From contig NZ_JACIIZ010000011.1 of the NCBI RefSeq assembly GCF_014205765.1, positions 124,001-188,000 on the forward strand: a stretch of 64,000 nucleotides of DNA. Direction: 5' to 3'. Below, piece by piece: positions 1-9,155 of this stretch (its first letter is position 1; every line of letters starts with the position of its first letter). The notes under the pieces are model-generated. The model saw nothing but the letters and a program-made list of their open reading frames with translations. It was not told the DNA's origin and did no database searches. This DNA comes from Nitrospirillum iridis (lineage in GTDB: Bacteria > Pseudomonadota > Alphaproteobacteria > Azospirillales > Azospirillaceae). Both the position numbers and the translations under genes were made by a program.

Positions 1-728
1 GTCAGCGGTGGGGTGGACGCCGGCAGCGGACGGGCGCTGCCGGCCGGGGCCAGCGGTGTGTCGGCCGGTCGGGCCAGCAGGGCGTTCAGGCGGGCGGCGG
101 TGGCCGTCCGGTCAGCCGCAAGGCGGGCGGCCTCCACCTCCGTGCGGGCCGCTTCGGCCGCCGCCATCAGGGCGTCGCCCTGGCTGCCCAGCCCCTGGGC
201 GTAGCGGTCGGCCGCGTTGCGAGCCATCTGGCGGTCCAGGTGCCGCACGTCGCCGTTGACCGCCAGGGCGGCCGAGGCGGCGGCGTAGAGGGCGTAGGCG
301 TCCTTGATGCGCTCCTCCAGCTCCAGGCCCACCGCCCGTTCCCGGCCCCGGGCCGCGTCCACCGCCGCTAGGGCGGCGCTGCGGCGCAGGTCGCGCTTGC
401 CCCACAGGGGGAACTCCTGCTCCACCGTGATATAGGTCTTGTTGATGCGGGGGCCGCTGGTGCGGTCGACCTCATCGGAGTTGATGCGGAAGGTCGGGTC
501 CTCCAGCGCGCCGGCGGCCGACGCGTCGGCATCGGCCGCAGCGGTTTCCAGTGCCGCGGCCTGGAGGGATGGATTCAGATGGCGGCCGGCATCCAGCAGG
601 CCGTCCAGGTCGGCGCCCAGCATGGGGGTGTCGGGGGCGGATGCGGCGTGGGCGGGTGGAGTGAAGGCGAGCAGCAGGGACAGCGCCGTCACGGCGGTCG
701 CCGTGCGGGCATGGGTGTATCGGGTCAT
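1..728 (-). CDS. TolC-family outer membrane efflux protein (metal-efflux CusC/CzcC type), 3' end cut off
   Basis: The reverse strand reads open from an ATG at 728 to the window edge, about 242 residues, so the C-terminal half lies outside. The N-terminus is a signal peptide (MTRYTHARTATAVTALSLLL, then a hydrophobic stretch ending at AHA). It is followed by a segment rich in Ala and Leu with long helices and the element EQEFPLWGKRDLRR, which is typical of the outer membrane factors of heavy-metal RND efflux systems. Such proteins form the trimeric outer membrane channel for a periplasmic adaptor and an RND pump. The pump genes would be expected further left, outside the window. Family assignment is good; the transported substrate is an inference. 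Confidence 0.85.
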   Translation of the reverse strand, partial: MTRYTHARTATAVTALSLLLAFTPPAHAASAPDTPMLGADLDGLLDAGRHLNPSLQAAALETAAADADASAAGALEDPTFRINSDEVDRTSGPRINKTYITVEQEFPLWGKRDLRRSAALAAVDAARGRERAVGLELEERIKDAYALYAAASAALAVNGDVRHLDRQMARNAADRYAQGLGSQGDALMAAAEAARTEVEAARLAADRTATAARLNALLARPADTPLAPAGSARPLPASTPPL

Positions 729-852
729 GAGGATTCCCTTCCCGAAAGGGTATCAGGGCCGGCATGCGATGCCGGCGGCGCGGACGGACCTTGGGCGGCG
801 GTGGCTCCAGGCCACGAAACGCCCGCGGGGAGACGCCTTCACGGCGTCCCGG

Positions 853-1275
853 TCACGCGCTGATGGGAGGGAAGGGCTCGGGCGCGATGGACAGGCCGGC
901 CCGGACCGCCGCTAACGGCCAGAACAGGACCACGCCGAAGACTGCCGGTCCCGCCGGCTGGCCGAACCGGTCGGGCAGCATTGAGACACCGAGGCAGCCC
1001 ATCTGCTTGAGGCAGGTGGCGTTCAGGCCATGGCAGGGCCGGTCCTTGGCCGCTACACCGGCCGACTGTGCCATGGGACAATCATCGGGCATGGTCACGG
1101 CCGTGTGGGGGGCCAGCGACAGCTCGAGGGGCATGGCTTGGACCGTGGTGCCGCCCAGGAAGGCCAGCAAGCAGAAGACCATCACCATGCCGCGCAGGCA
1201 CGCCGCCAGCATCCCCGACCGGTGGCCCGGCAGGCTGCTTGTGGTCAGCGAAGAAGAAGGCCGTCGGCGTGACAT
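853..1275 (-). CDS. small secreted or membrane protein with conserved Cys, unknown function
   Basis: 140 residues if started at the ATG at 1275; the frame is open further upstream but that part looks non-coding. A hydrophobic segment near residues 22-47 (GMVMVFCLLAFLGGTTVQA) looks like a signal peptide or membrane anchor. The mature part has spaced cysteines (DDCPMA, RPCHGL, ATCLKQMGC), followed by a second hydrophobic stretch (GPAVFGVVLFWPLAAV). Small proteins of this look often sit beside copper or heavy-metal efflux genes, and here the efflux outer membrane factor follows 124 bases downstream on the same strand. Metal binding is a guess from the Cys/Met content and the neighbour. Confidence 0.6.
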   Translation of the reverse strand: MSRRRPSSSLTTSSLPGHRSGMLAACLRGMVMVFCLLAFLGGTTVQAMPLELSLAPHTAVTMPDDCPMAQSAGVAAKDRPCHGLNATCLKQMGCLGVSMLPDRFGQPAGPAVFGVVLFWPLAAVRAGLSIAPEPFPPISA

Positions 1276-1394
1276 GTGGCTAGAGGTAGGCCGCGTTGAC
1301 CAGGAATGCAATGCGTCATGTGCGACCGAGGGCCGCCTGAACCTCACACGAGGGGTGACTGTCCGGGGATAACCGTCTCTGTACACTTTGACCC

Positions 1395-1434
1395 GATATC
1401 CCAGCATCGGCGAATGCCGAAAAAAAGGGATATC
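1395..1434. repeat. nested inverted repeat downstream of the aldehyde dehydrogenase gene
   Basis: Outer arms GATATCCC (1395-1402) and GGGATATC (1427-1434) are perfect complements. Inside sits a second hairpin, TCGGC (1407-1411) with GCCGA (1416-1420), followed on the plus strand by a run of A. Read along the minus strand, the T run comes before the inner hairpin, so it is not a textbook terminator for the gene ending at 1447, though it lies where a 3' end is expected. The rest of 1276-1446 shows nothing else. Confidence 0.45.
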
Positions 1435-1446
1435 CAGATCATCAAT

Positions 1447-2871
1447 TCACAATCCATTGGTCACTATCGTCTGGACATTCGTGTACTCGGCCAATCCATC
1501 GAGTGAATTTTCGATGCCCAAGCCCGACTGCTTGTGCCCGCCGAATTCCACATGGGGCGAGAAGCTGTGAATCTCGTTGATCCACACGGTGCCCGCTTCG
1601 ATGCGGGCGGCTAGCTTCTGAGCCATACCGATGTCCTTGCTCCAAATCGACGCCGCCAGCCCGTATTCCGTATCATTGGCCCGAGCCACCACCTCGTCGA
1701 GGTCATTGAACTTGAGCAAGGGCAGGATCGGCCCGAACGCCTCCTCGGTAACGACGCGCGCCGTATCTGGCGGGTTGTCGATGATCGTGATCGGAACGAA
1801 GTAGCCCTTTCCCTCTGGGACCTCGCCGCCCAGAAGGAAACGGAGGCCGGTGGCGTGGGCGTCATCCAACAGAACCTTCAGCTTCTCGTATTGCATCCTG
1901 TTCTGGATAGGGCCCAGGTCGGTTTCCGGGTGTGCGCCGTCGCCCACCTTGATGGTGCGGGCGACTTCGACCAGCGCTGCCGCCATCTCGTCATAGATGG
2001 CCTCGTGAATATAGAGGCGCTTCGCCGCCACGCAGAATTGGGCGCTATTCTGGAAGGCCGCCCAGAACAGCTTCTGGGCCGTCGCCTTGACATCGACGTC
2101 CGGCAGGACCATGGCTGGGTCGTTGCCCCCCAATTCCAAGGTCAGTCGTTTCAGGTTGCCGGCCGCCGCCTTCATGATCAACTTTCCGGTCGATGTCGAC
2201 CCGGTGAAGCTGATCTTGCGGATGCCCTCGTGGGCCGTGATCCACGCGCCCAACTCATTGCCCCCGGACACGATATTCAGAACGCCCTCAGGCAGTACCG
2301 ACCGCAAGAGTTCCCCCAGTTTGAGTGTGCATAGGGGGGTATAGGGCGACGGTTTGAGAACCATCGTGTTCCCCGCGAGCAGGGCGGGGGCGATCTTCCA
2401 GATGGCGAGCAGCAGCGGAAAGTTCCAAGGGGTGATCGCGCCCACCACCCCCAGCGGTACCCTTCGCGTCTCCACCTTACGGCCCCCATCCTCCTCGACC
2501 ACCTTGGGCGCCAAGGCCTGCTTGGCGATTTCATGGCACCAGATGATGGAACCGCCGACCTCCCACTCCGCCCCCGCGCGTGCCTTTCCTTGTTCCCGGG
2601 TCAGCAGACGCATGAAATCCTCGGCATGGGCCTCAATGACGTCACCGATCGTCTTCACCAGGGCCTGCCGTTCCTCCCAGGGGCGCGCCGACCATGCGGG
2701 ATAGGCGCGGGCGGCGGCCGCGACCGCGGCCTCCAACTGCTCGCGGTCGGCGTCGGGGACCCGCGCGATCACCTCCTCCGTCGCTGGGTTGACCAATTCC
2801 AGGCCGCGCTGGCTGAGGACAGGCTGACCGGCAATGGTCATGGCGTAATCGCGATCGAAATCGACCTTCAT
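1447..2871 (-). CDS. NAD(P)-dependent aldehyde dehydrogenase
   Basis: 474 residues, full length for the ALDH superfamily. Seen in sequence: TPWNFP near residue 148, the catalytic Glu in LELGGN (E246), the nucleophile Cys in NSAQFC (C280), and the late EEAFGPILP motif. It oxidises an aldehyde to the acid using NAD(P) in the cytoplasm. It is the last gene of a minus-strand run in which flavin oxidases and a CoA ligase lie upstream. The likely role is to finish oxidation of an alcohol or aldehyde made by the flavoproteins before CoA activation. NSAQ instead of the more usual NSGQ before the nucleophile is a mild variation. Substrate unknown. Confidence 0.93.
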   Translation of the reverse strand: MKVDFDRDYAMTIAGQPVLSQRGLELVNPATEEVIARVPDADREQLEAAVAAAARAYPAWSARPWEERQALVKTIGDVIEAHAEDFMRLLTREQGKARAGAEWEVGGSIIWCHEIAKQALAPKVVEEDGGRKVETRRVPLGVVGAITPWNFPLLLAIWKIAPALLAGNTMVLKPSPYTPLCTLKLGELLRSVLPEGVLNIVSGGNELGAWITAHEGIRKISFTGSTSTGKLIMKAAAGNLKRLTLELGGNDPAMVLPDVDVKATAQKLFWAAFQNSAQFCVAAKRLYIHEAIYDEMAAALVEVARTIKVGDGAHPETDLGPIQNRMQYEKLKVLLDDAHATGLRFLLGGEVPEGKGYFVPITIIDNPPDTARVVTEEAFGPILPLLKFNDLDEVVARANDTEYGLAASIWSKDIGMAQKLAARIEAGTVWINEIHSFSPHVEFGGHKQSGLGIENSLDGLAEYTNVQTIVTNGL

Positions 2872-2913
2872 CGACGTTCTCCCTATTGGTTGGTTTGTCT
2901 GTCAGTTGGCCGC

Positions 2914-4419
2914 TCAGGCGGTCGGCGCTCGAAGCGCGCCGCGCATGATCTTTCCGGTGCCCGTCTTGGGAAGGTCGTCCACGAAGCTGACCCGGCGCGG
3001 CACCTTGTAGGCCGCCAGATGCAGCCGGCAGTGGGCCAGCAGTTCGTCAGCGTCCGGGGCCTTGTCGTCCATGGGGACGACGAAGGCATGCGCCACCTCG
3101 CCCTTGTCCTCATCGGGAACGCCGACGACCGCCACCATCTTGACCCCGGGGTGCAAGGCGATGACCCGTTCCAATTCGGCCGGATACACGTTGTAGCCGG
3201 CGGTCAGGATCATGTCCTTCTTCCGGTCCACCACCGTGAGGTAGCCGTCCGCGTCCAGGTGCCCGATGTCACCGGTGGCCAGCCACCCCGACCGGTCGAG
3301 CACCTCCGCCGTCGCCTCGGGACGCTTCCAATACCCCCGGGTGGTGAGCGGCCCGCGCACGAAGACCTCGCCATCCTCCCCGGGCGGCAGGTCGATGGAC
3401 GGGGCCGACAGGCTGGCGATCCGAACCTGGACACCGGGCAAGGGCAGGCCAACCGTGCCGGGACGCGGCACCCACCAAGGCGAATGGGTCGTTGCCGGGC
3501 CGGCAAGCTCGGTCATGCCCCACAATTCCAGAAGCGGGCAGCCAAGCCGGGCCATCACCGCTTGCTGCTTCGCCAGGGGCATGGTCTGACCGCCGACCGT
3601 GCACCGCGAGAGGCTGGTGAGGTTGGCGGTGGTGAGATCGGGGTGCGCCAGCAGTTGATAATACATGGTCGGCACCCCCTCGAAGAGGGTCACCCCGTCC
3701 CGGCTGATCGTGCGCAACGCTTCCCCGGCGTCGAAACGGGCGGCCGCGATCAGGCGCATCCCGGTCAGGAAAACGGCGTTGAGCACGATGTTGCCGTAGA
3801 CGTGGGGGAATGGCAGGGCGGAGAACGCCACGTCGCCGCCATGCCTGACATGGAACGTCGCCGTGCCCGCCATGCTTTGGAAGACGTTGCCGTGGCTGAG
3901 CATCACCCCTTTCGGCCGTCCGGTGGTGCCCGAGGTATAGCAGATCGTGAACAGGTCATCGGGGGCGACCTTGGCAGGCGGGCGATACGCGGCCCGCGCC
4001 AGGCTGAGGAAGCCATCCCCATCGGCATCGGCGCCACAACCCACCACGAAGGGCGCTTCCTCAGCCCTTAAGGCCGCGGCGTTGGCCGCGGAGGTCACGA
4101 TACCGGCCACCTGGGCATCCTGCGCCATGTAGCGCAATTCAACGACGGTCGCCATGGCATTGGCCGGCACGATGACCGCCCCCAATCGCGCGATGGCGTG
4201 ATAGACCGCGACCCATTCGATGCTGTTGGGCAAATGCAGTAGGACGCGGTCGCCCCGCGCCACCCCCTTCGCCGCCAAGCCGGACGCGACACGGCCCGCC
4301 AGTTCATCGGTCTGGTCGAAGGTATGGGAGGCGCCGCCCAGGAAGCTGAGGGCCACGCGCCCGCCGAACCGCGCCGACGCCCGCGCCAGCAGCGGGGCGA
4401 TCGTGCCCTGCGCGGTCAT
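2914..4419 (-). CDS. AMP-dependent acyl-CoA synthetase/ligase
   Basis: 501 residues, ANL superfamily. The phosphate-binding loop [11 protein letters not shown] is at residues 161-171, the hinge/acceptor region GYNVYPAELE follows, and the C-terminal catalytic Lys lies in PKTGTGK (about K489). It makes an acyl-adenylate and then the CoA thioester. The start overlaps the stop of the upstream FAD oxidase by 4 bases (ATGA arrangement), which argues for translational coupling. In this operon it would activate the carboxylic acid produced by the oxidases and the aldehyde dehydrogenase. Chain length or aromaticity of the acid cannot be told from the sequence. Confidence 0.93.
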   Translation of the reverse strand: MTAQGTIAPLLARASARFGGRVALSFLGGASHTFDQTDELAGRVASGLAAKGVARGDRVLLHLPNSIEWVAVYHAIARLGAVIVPANAMATVVELRYMAQDAQVAGIVTSAANAAALRAEEAPFVVGCGADADGDGFLSLARAAYRPPAKVAPDDLFTICYTSGTTGRPKGVMLSHGNVFQSMAGTATFHVRHGGDVAFSALPFPHVYGNIVLNAVFLTGMRLIAAARFDAGEALRTISRDGVTLFEGVPTMYYQLLAHPDLTTANLTSLSRCTVGGQTMPLAKQQAVMARLGCPLLELWGMTELAGPATTHSPWWVPRPGTVGLPLPGVQVRIASLSAPSIDLPPGEDGEVFVRGPLTTRGYWKRPEATAEVLDRSGWLATGDIGHLDADGYLTVVDRKKDMILTAGYNVYPAELERVIALHPGVKMVAVVGVPDEDKGEVAHAFVVPMDDKAPDADELLAHCRLHLAAYKVPRRVSFVDDLPKTGTGKIMRGALRAPTA

Positions 4420-6101
4420 GGGGCGCCCCCGGGCCGTGCGGATTTGCCCTGGAATGTCGCCTTTGCCGCGCCCCGCATCGCACCGGCCAACAGCTTTTCG
4501 CCAAAGCGCGTGAACAGGATTTTTGAAATGACCGGCCAGAGCTTGGAAACGATTGATTGCTTTGATGGGATATAGAAAGTGTCGTCCGCGTGGTTTCCGG
4601 GATCGAAGCGGACCTTGATGCGGCGCATCCAGGAATTGGCGCGGCTGTATCTCTGCCCGAACAGATCCACCACCGGGCCGGCGATGAAGGCCGCGACGCC
4701 CATCTTGTTCTTCTGCATCTCATGGATGGAGCGGATGAATGCCGATAGGGTCGCCGCGTACCCCTTCTCGTCGGGGGAGCTGGAAAGCACGCTTTCCGTC
4801 CAAAGCTGGCGGCTTTCCGTGGGCCAGGCCCAATGCCCCTCCGTCCCTTCGGTGCACGCCTCACCAGCCTTGCGGCTGGCAGCCACGAGCGTCTCGGCGG
4901 CGCGCACCGCCTCGGGCCATAGGTTCCAGGACTCGGCGACGCCGTAGCTGGTCGCCGCGACCGCGATGCGGGACACCCGGGCCACGTATTGGGATGTCAC
5001 CAGGCCGCGCGCCAATATCTCGGCATGCTCGGGCGCCACCTCCAGGAACCTGCCTCCCGTGGCCGAGACGATATGGCGGACGGTCTTTTCCTGGAACGCG
5101 ACCTGTGCGGTGGAATGGCCCATGGTCAGGATTTGCCAGCAGAACCGCGTTTCGCCGCAGGCGATTTCCGGCAAGGTGCCGGTTCGGTGGGCTTGGGCGT
5201 GATCAATCGTGTCCCGGCTTAAGGAAAGGGCCACGTGCGCCGGCGGCATGCGCAGCATGGCGAAGCAGACGCCCGCCTGGTTCAGGCGAAACGTGGCGGC
5301 GGCCTGTTGCTCCGCCGTATCCCAAACCGGGGCATAGAAGCGGAAGTTTTCACCGATGGGCCATCCCGTCTGCGGGAAGACCCCTGTTTTCTGCAGTTTG
5401 GGTCCGCCCGTCCAGGGATAGAGCTTGTACCCGATGCGGGTGAAGACGCCCAAAGCGCCATGAGCGCCCACATATCCCCGCACCATGCCGCGGAAGCCGA
5501 TGCCGGGCCCTTCCTCACTGAACCAATTGTCGGCGCCGTCAGAACCGATGCGGACGATCTCGCCTTCTGGGGTCACCCACTCCAGCGCAAGCAGATTGCG
5601 GGCGTTTTGCCCCGTGCTGGCGCCGGTGATGCCGATGCCCAGCATGGATGTGGCGGAGGCCAGCGGTGAATGGCCCGGTCCGGCCCCGATGATATGACAT
5701 GTGAGGCCGTGCCGCATGGCCGCCGCCTGCAGGCGGCCCGCCGTCGCGTAAGGCTCGATCACCGCCATCTGGTTCAGGGGATCGATTTTCACGATGCGGT
5801 TCATGCGGGCAAGATCAATGACGATGCCGCCGGGCTTCTGGTTCACGTACATCGCGCCGTTGCCGGTGCTGACCGCGCGATAGTTTAGACCGAACCTGAC
5901 GCAGGCCTTGACGACGGCGGCCACCTCCTCGGTCGACTGCGGCATGACGACGGCGGCCGGCCACGCCTTGAACTTCGGGCCGGGCACAGCCCCAACCCCG
6001 CCGTTCCAGCAATAGTTGCTCAGGGTCGCCACGTCGGCCCGCGCGAACTCCTGGCCGACGATGGCGCGGAAGGCGCCCAGCGCTTCGTTGATCGTGCTCA
6101 T
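4416..6101 (-). CDS. FAD-linked oxidase/dehydrogenase, vanillyl-alcohol-oxidase-type fold
   Basis: 561 residues. The N-terminal part (about 35-240) is a PCMH-type FAD-binding domain (FKAWPAAVVMPQSTEEVAAV, then RAVSTGNGAMYV, then a Gly-rich HIIGAGPGHSPLASA stretch). The C-terminal substrate domain resembles the 4-cresol dehydrogenase / vanillyl alcohol oxidase group, whose length it matches. Such enzymes oxidise phenolic alkyl, benzylic or hydroxy-acid groups. It overlaps the upstream Fe-S gene by 4 bases and the downstream CoA ligase by 4 bases, so all three are probably translated together. Whether FAD is covalently bound cannot be decided here. Confidence 0.85.
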   Translation of the reverse strand: MSTINEALGAFRAIVGQEFARADVATLSNYCWNGGVGAVPGPKFKAWPAAVVMPQSTEEVAAVVKACVRFGLNYRAVSTGNGAMYVNQKPGGIVIDLARMNRIVKIDPLNQMAVIEPYATAGRLQAAAMRHGLTCHIIGAGPGHSPLASATSMLGIGITGASTGQNARNLLALEWVTPEGEIVRIGSDGADNWFSEEGPGIGFRGMVRGYVGAHGALGVFTRIGYKLYPWTGGPKLQKTGVFPQTGWPIGENFRFYAPVWDTAEQQAAATFRLNQAGVCFAMLRMPPAHVALSLSRDTIDHAQAHRTGTLPEIACGETRFCWQILTMGHSTAQVAFQEKTVRHIVSATGGRFLEVAPEHAEILARGLVTSQYVARVSRIAVAATSYGVAESWNLWPEAVRAAETLVAASRKAGEACTEGTEGHWAWPTESRQLWTESVLSSSPDEKGYAATLSAFIRSIHEMQKNKMGVAAFIAGPVVDLFGQRYSRANSWMRRIKVRFDPGNHADDTFYIPSKQSIVSKLWPVISKILFTRFGEKLLAGAMRGAAKATFQGKSARPGGAP

Positions 6102-7378
6102 TGCTGTTCCCCGCTACGCTGGCGCAGATAGTCCATGAGGCTGATGACGCCGATGCCGAGGCCGTCTTCCTCCGCGATCTGCTTCAAATGACCCACGCAG
6201 CCGCCGCAGCTGCTGATCAGCAGCTCCGCCCCGGTCGAGCAGGCCTCACGCAGGCGCTCCCGGCCTGCGCTGCGGGCGAAATCAGGATTGAACTCCTTGG
6301 CCCCGCCACCATTGCCGCAGCAGAACGCCGACTCCCGGTTGCGCGGCATCTCGACGATTTCGGCGTTCACCGCGGTCAGTAGATGCCGGGGCGCGTCATA
6401 GACGCCGGCCCCGAAGTTGGTATGGACCGGGGGGGTCCTGACCTTGAGGTAATGCTCATGCACCTCCCAGTTCCCCCGCCAGGGTTGGACGGCCTCGCCA
6501 AGGCGCCCCAGGCGGCAGGAATCGTGGTAGGTTACCCGCTGCCTCTCCCGGGCGGCGCCGGTGAAATTCCCGCTGAGCCATTCCGTGAGATGCAGGGTTT
6601 CGACATTTGGCATGACGAGGCCCAGCCGGGGAAAGACGTTCCTGACAGCCGCGAACGCCTGGTCATCGCAGATGATGAGGCGCCGAGGCGGGCACCCTTG
6701 CACTTGGCGCAGGAAAGCCTCCGCCAAATCCCGGGCCTGCCCGCCGTCACCGATATCGAACGCCAGTCCGCCAAGATCGACTTCGTTCTCACCGGCGATG
6801 GCCACATCGACACCCGCCGCCCCCAGCCGCCGGATCACGTCGCGGAGTTGCGGCCAGGCCCCCTCGTCGAACGCCAAGTCGCCAACATACAGCACCGTGT
6901 CGGCAGCTTGGTCGGGCCACCGCTTGACGTCCACCGTCGCGCACCATCGCCCGCGCGAAGCGGGCGGATATCCAAAGCGGTTGCCCGTCGCCCGAAGGTT
7001 GGCTAGCAACCGCTTGAGCGGTTCCGGTAGCTGACCATCGGCGACGACCTGCTGCCTCAGCGCATAAAGGGCGGCCAGCGGCTCGTACGCGTCGCCAAAG
7101 TTGGCCTTGCACGCCACATCGCACCCACCACAATTCGAGCATGAATAGATGGTGTCGATGAGCGCATCATCGTAGTTGATGAGACCCTTTAACAAAGCAT
7201 ACGCGTTGATCATCTTTCCACCCCCGCTATAGGGATGGAACTTTCCATAGTGGACGCTGGGGCAAATCTGCGCGAACTCGTCGCTCTCGATATTGGGGAC
7301 CCATTTGCAACCGGAGCACCGGGTGCAGGCCTCCAGATATCCGGCACGTTCTTGAAGATGCTGCATTTTCTGTCTCAA
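6098..7378 (-). CDS. Fe-S electron-transfer protein with Cys-rich (CCG) domains, GlcF/HdrD-like
   Basis: 426 residues. Two four-cysteine clusters are visible near the N-terminus: C18, C21, C24 with C39 before Pro, and CSNCGGCDVAC (C80, C83, C86, C90). Two CCG-type regions follow, one around YHDSCRLG and one at FCCGNGGG (C353, C354) with ISSCGGC (C391, C394). This is the domain order of the glycolate oxidase iron-sulfur subunit and heterodisulfide-reductase-like proteins. It sits between two FAD oxidase genes, so it most likely passes electrons from one or both flavoproteins to the membrane quinone pool or another carrier. Confidence 0.9.
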   Translation of the reverse strand: MRQKMQHLQERAGYLEACTRCSGCKWVPNIESDEFAQICPSVHYGKFHPYSGGGKMINAYALLKGLINYDDALIDTIYSCSNCGGCDVACKANFGDAYEPLAALYALRQQVVADGQLPEPLKRLLANLRATGNRFGYPPASRGRWCATVDVKRWPDQAADTVLYVGDLAFDEGAWPQLRDVIRRLGAAGVDVAIAGENEVDLGGLAFDIGDGGQARDLAEAFLRQVQGCPPRRLIICDDQAFAAVRNVFPRLGLVMPNVETLHLTEWLSGNFTGAARERQRVTYHDSCRLGRLGEAVQPWRGNWEVHEHYLKVRTPPVHTNFGAGVYDAPRHLLTAVNAEIVEMPRNRESAFCCGNGGGAKEFNPDFARSAGRERLREACSTGAELLISSCGGCVGHLKQIAEEDGLGIGVISLMDYLRQRSGEQQ

Positions 7379-7393
7379 TTCGGCTGAGGCGCG

Positions 7394-8797
7394 TCAGAAG
7401 CAGAGGCGGCCTGGATTGAGGATGCCGTCGGGATCGAACATCTGCTTGGTATGTCGAAGGAAGGGCACCAGGGCTTGGTGGTTTTCGAACGCCATCTTGG
7501 TCCACGGCGCATAGGGCCGACTGAAAAGGCCGCCGGCTTTCGCGCACTCTTCAGCCAAGGCGGTCGCGGTCAACGCGGCCATTTGGGCGACCCTGGGGGC
7601 CGCAGCACCGTAACCCAGCGTGAATTCCAGATGGCAATTGCGCCCTTGCAGCCGCGGCTGCAGGTAGACGCCCAGGCGCATCGGGGTGCTGGCGCCAGAC
7701 TGGACGCGCGCCTTGACCCTGGCGATGAAGCCCGGTGCCCGGTCGATTTGGGTCAGGAAGAAGAGTTCGCGGTAGGCCCGCCCCGCCGCCGCCCGGTGAT
7801 CGTGCGAGGACGACGTTTCCAGCCGGGTTCTGACATCGTCCGCCGCGACCCCGCGGAGGCTGGTCACGGGCATCAAGTCCTGTTTCGCCGCGATGGCCGC
7901 CAGGTCTGCCGCCTCATACGAAATCTGGTCCTGGGGGAACTCCGCGGCGGCGGCGAGGCTCACAAACAGGACCCAGGCGGGAAGCTGATCGGCGACGTCT
8001 TGATAGGAATTGGCCGCATCCACCATGAGCAAGGCCATTTCACTCCTATCCATGATGAACATCGCCCCGCCCAGGCGGCGATAATTCAACTCGGAGCAGA
8101 TCTGGATCAACGGCTCGATTTCTTCCGCGCCGATGAAATAGCTTTTCTCAATGGTCGGCCGCCGTTCGCAAAAGACGGCGGCCCAGGTAACCACGCCCAA
8201 AGTGCCTTGGGCGCCTTGCAGTACACGCATGAAGTCGGTGCCGACCGGCCCCATGGCTGTCAGGTAGCGCATGCCGGCCCGCCAATGCTCATCCATGGTC
8301 CCGGGGGCGGCGGCACTTCCCGTGTGGAAGGTCTCTCCCGTGCCGAAAACGACTTCAGCCGCGCCGAGCGGGTCAAGGACGTCCCATTGCTCTTTGACGT
8401 TGAGGATGGGCTCGCGTTCCAGATAACTGGCGATCACCGATTTACCGGGGCGGGGGGCCAAGGGCTTGAAAGTTCTGAGCCCATGCGGCGCCAGGGCCGC
8501 ATCCAGTTCCGCGAAGGTGACGCCTGGTTCAATGACGGCAACCGCATCCTGGGCGTCGATATGGAAGACGCGTTTCATCGCCGACAGGTCCAGGAACACT
8601 GACTTCCTGGAAGAGGTGGCCCCCCGTCTGCGTCCAGGTCCTGATGAACTGAAGGTGGTGATGGGGGTTTTGGCGGCCCGGCAGCGCTTGATCAGCGCCT
8701 GAATTTGTTCAACGTCTTGGGGCTTATGCACCGCCAGCGGTTCCGCTTCGCTACCGGTCGCGTGCGCGCCCGCATAGGCGGCGATCGGCGCTGCCAT
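7394..8797 (-). CDS. FAD-binding oxidoreductase (PCMH/GlcD-GlcE-like)
   Basis: 467 residues from the ATG at 8797. A GTG at 8902 would add a Pro/Ala-rich leader of 35 residues, and an in-frame stop lies just above it. I prefer 8797 because family similarity begins near there, but neither start has a well-spaced ribosome site. Seen: an N-terminal FAD-binding domain (PQDVEQIQALIKRC, TFSSSGPG, VAVIEPGVTFAEL, GAQGTLGVVTWAAV) and a C-terminal FAD-oxidase domain ending in MFDPDGILNPGRLCF, a classic end for this family. First gene of the minus-strand cassette; with the Fe-S protein and the second flavoprotein it recalls a three-subunit glycolate-oxidase-like complex. Confidence 0.85.
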   Translation of the reverse strand: MAAPIAAYAGAHATGSEAEPLAVHKPQDVEQIQALIKRCRAAKTPITTFSSSGPGRRRGATSSRKSVFLDLSAMKRVFHIDAQDAVAVIEPGVTFAELDAALAPHGLRTFKPLAPRPGKSVIASYLEREPILNVKEQWDVLDPLGAAEVVFGTGETFHTGSAAAPGTMDEHWRAGMRYLTAMGPVGTDFMRVLQGAQGTLGVVTWAAVFCERRPTIEKSYFIGAEEIEPLIQICSELNYRRLGGAMFIMDRSEMALLMVDAANSYQDVADQLPAWVLFVSLAAAAEFPQDQISYEAADLAAIAAKQDLMPVTSLRGVAADDVRTRLETSSSHDHRAAAGRAYRELFFLTQIDRAPGFIARVKARVQSGASTPMRLGVYLQPRLQGRNCHLEFTLGYGAAAPRVAQMAALTATALAEECAKAGGLFSRPYAPWTKMAFENHQALVPFLRHTKQMFDPDGILNPGRLCF

Positions 8798-8955
8798 GGT
8801 TGGCGCGGAAACTCTCCTGATCGGCGCGGCTGGTGCTGGCGGCGGCGCCACAGGCGATTCTGCCTTCAATCCCGTATCCTCCCGGTTTTGCCGGAGCCTC
8901 ACATCCGCCCTGCATCATCATCCTCCGGGGGCGGCGGGGCCATCCGATGGCGCGG

Positions 8956-8985
8956 ATCTTAAGGCCCAGTCGCCATTTTTGTCAA
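8956..8985 (-). promoter_or_regulatory. predicted promoter for the minus-strand oxidase operon
   Basis: On the minus strand a perfect -35 hexamer TTGACA (8985 to 8980) is followed after 18 bases by TAAGAT (8961 to 8956), which matches four of six -10 positions. The -35 box lies inside the palindrome at 8979-8997, so a bound regulator would block or contact RNA polymerase. If used, transcription would start near 8948, about 150 bases before the ATG at 8797. Confidence 0.5.
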
Positions 8986-8997
8986 CTTAGTTTACTT
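8979..8997. promoter_or_regulatory. operator-like palindrome, copy 1
   Basis: TTGTCAACTTAGTTTACTT. The central GTCAAC-TTA-GTTTAC is an imperfect 15-base dyad. It matches the second copy at 9156-9174 in 14 of 19 positions read on the same strand, and shares the uninterrupted AGTTGACAA when read on the minus strand. It overlaps the predicted minus-strand -35 box. Confidence 0.55.
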
Positions 8998-9155
8998 TAT
9001 GGTTCGGCGTCGCGGAGTTCTCTAATGCAAAGGCAAGCGCGAATAAGATAAGATTTTTCACCATATACAGCGCGGTATGCTGAGTCACAGCCCTATATTG
9101 AAAATTTCAATACATATCCATCGATACGATCCACTGGCGGAAGCGGACCAGAAGC

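Noticed and set aside
112-405. Open frames on both strands inside the TolC-type gene
   Set aside because: They are shadows in GC-rich coding DNA; the frame starting at 728 gives a signal peptide and family motifs.
8903-8923. ATGATGATG with a GGAGG ribosome site just upstream of the flavoprotein gene
   Set aside because: It opens a different frame from the flavoprotein and leads to no recognisable protein; kept only as a reason to doubt the GTG start at 8902.
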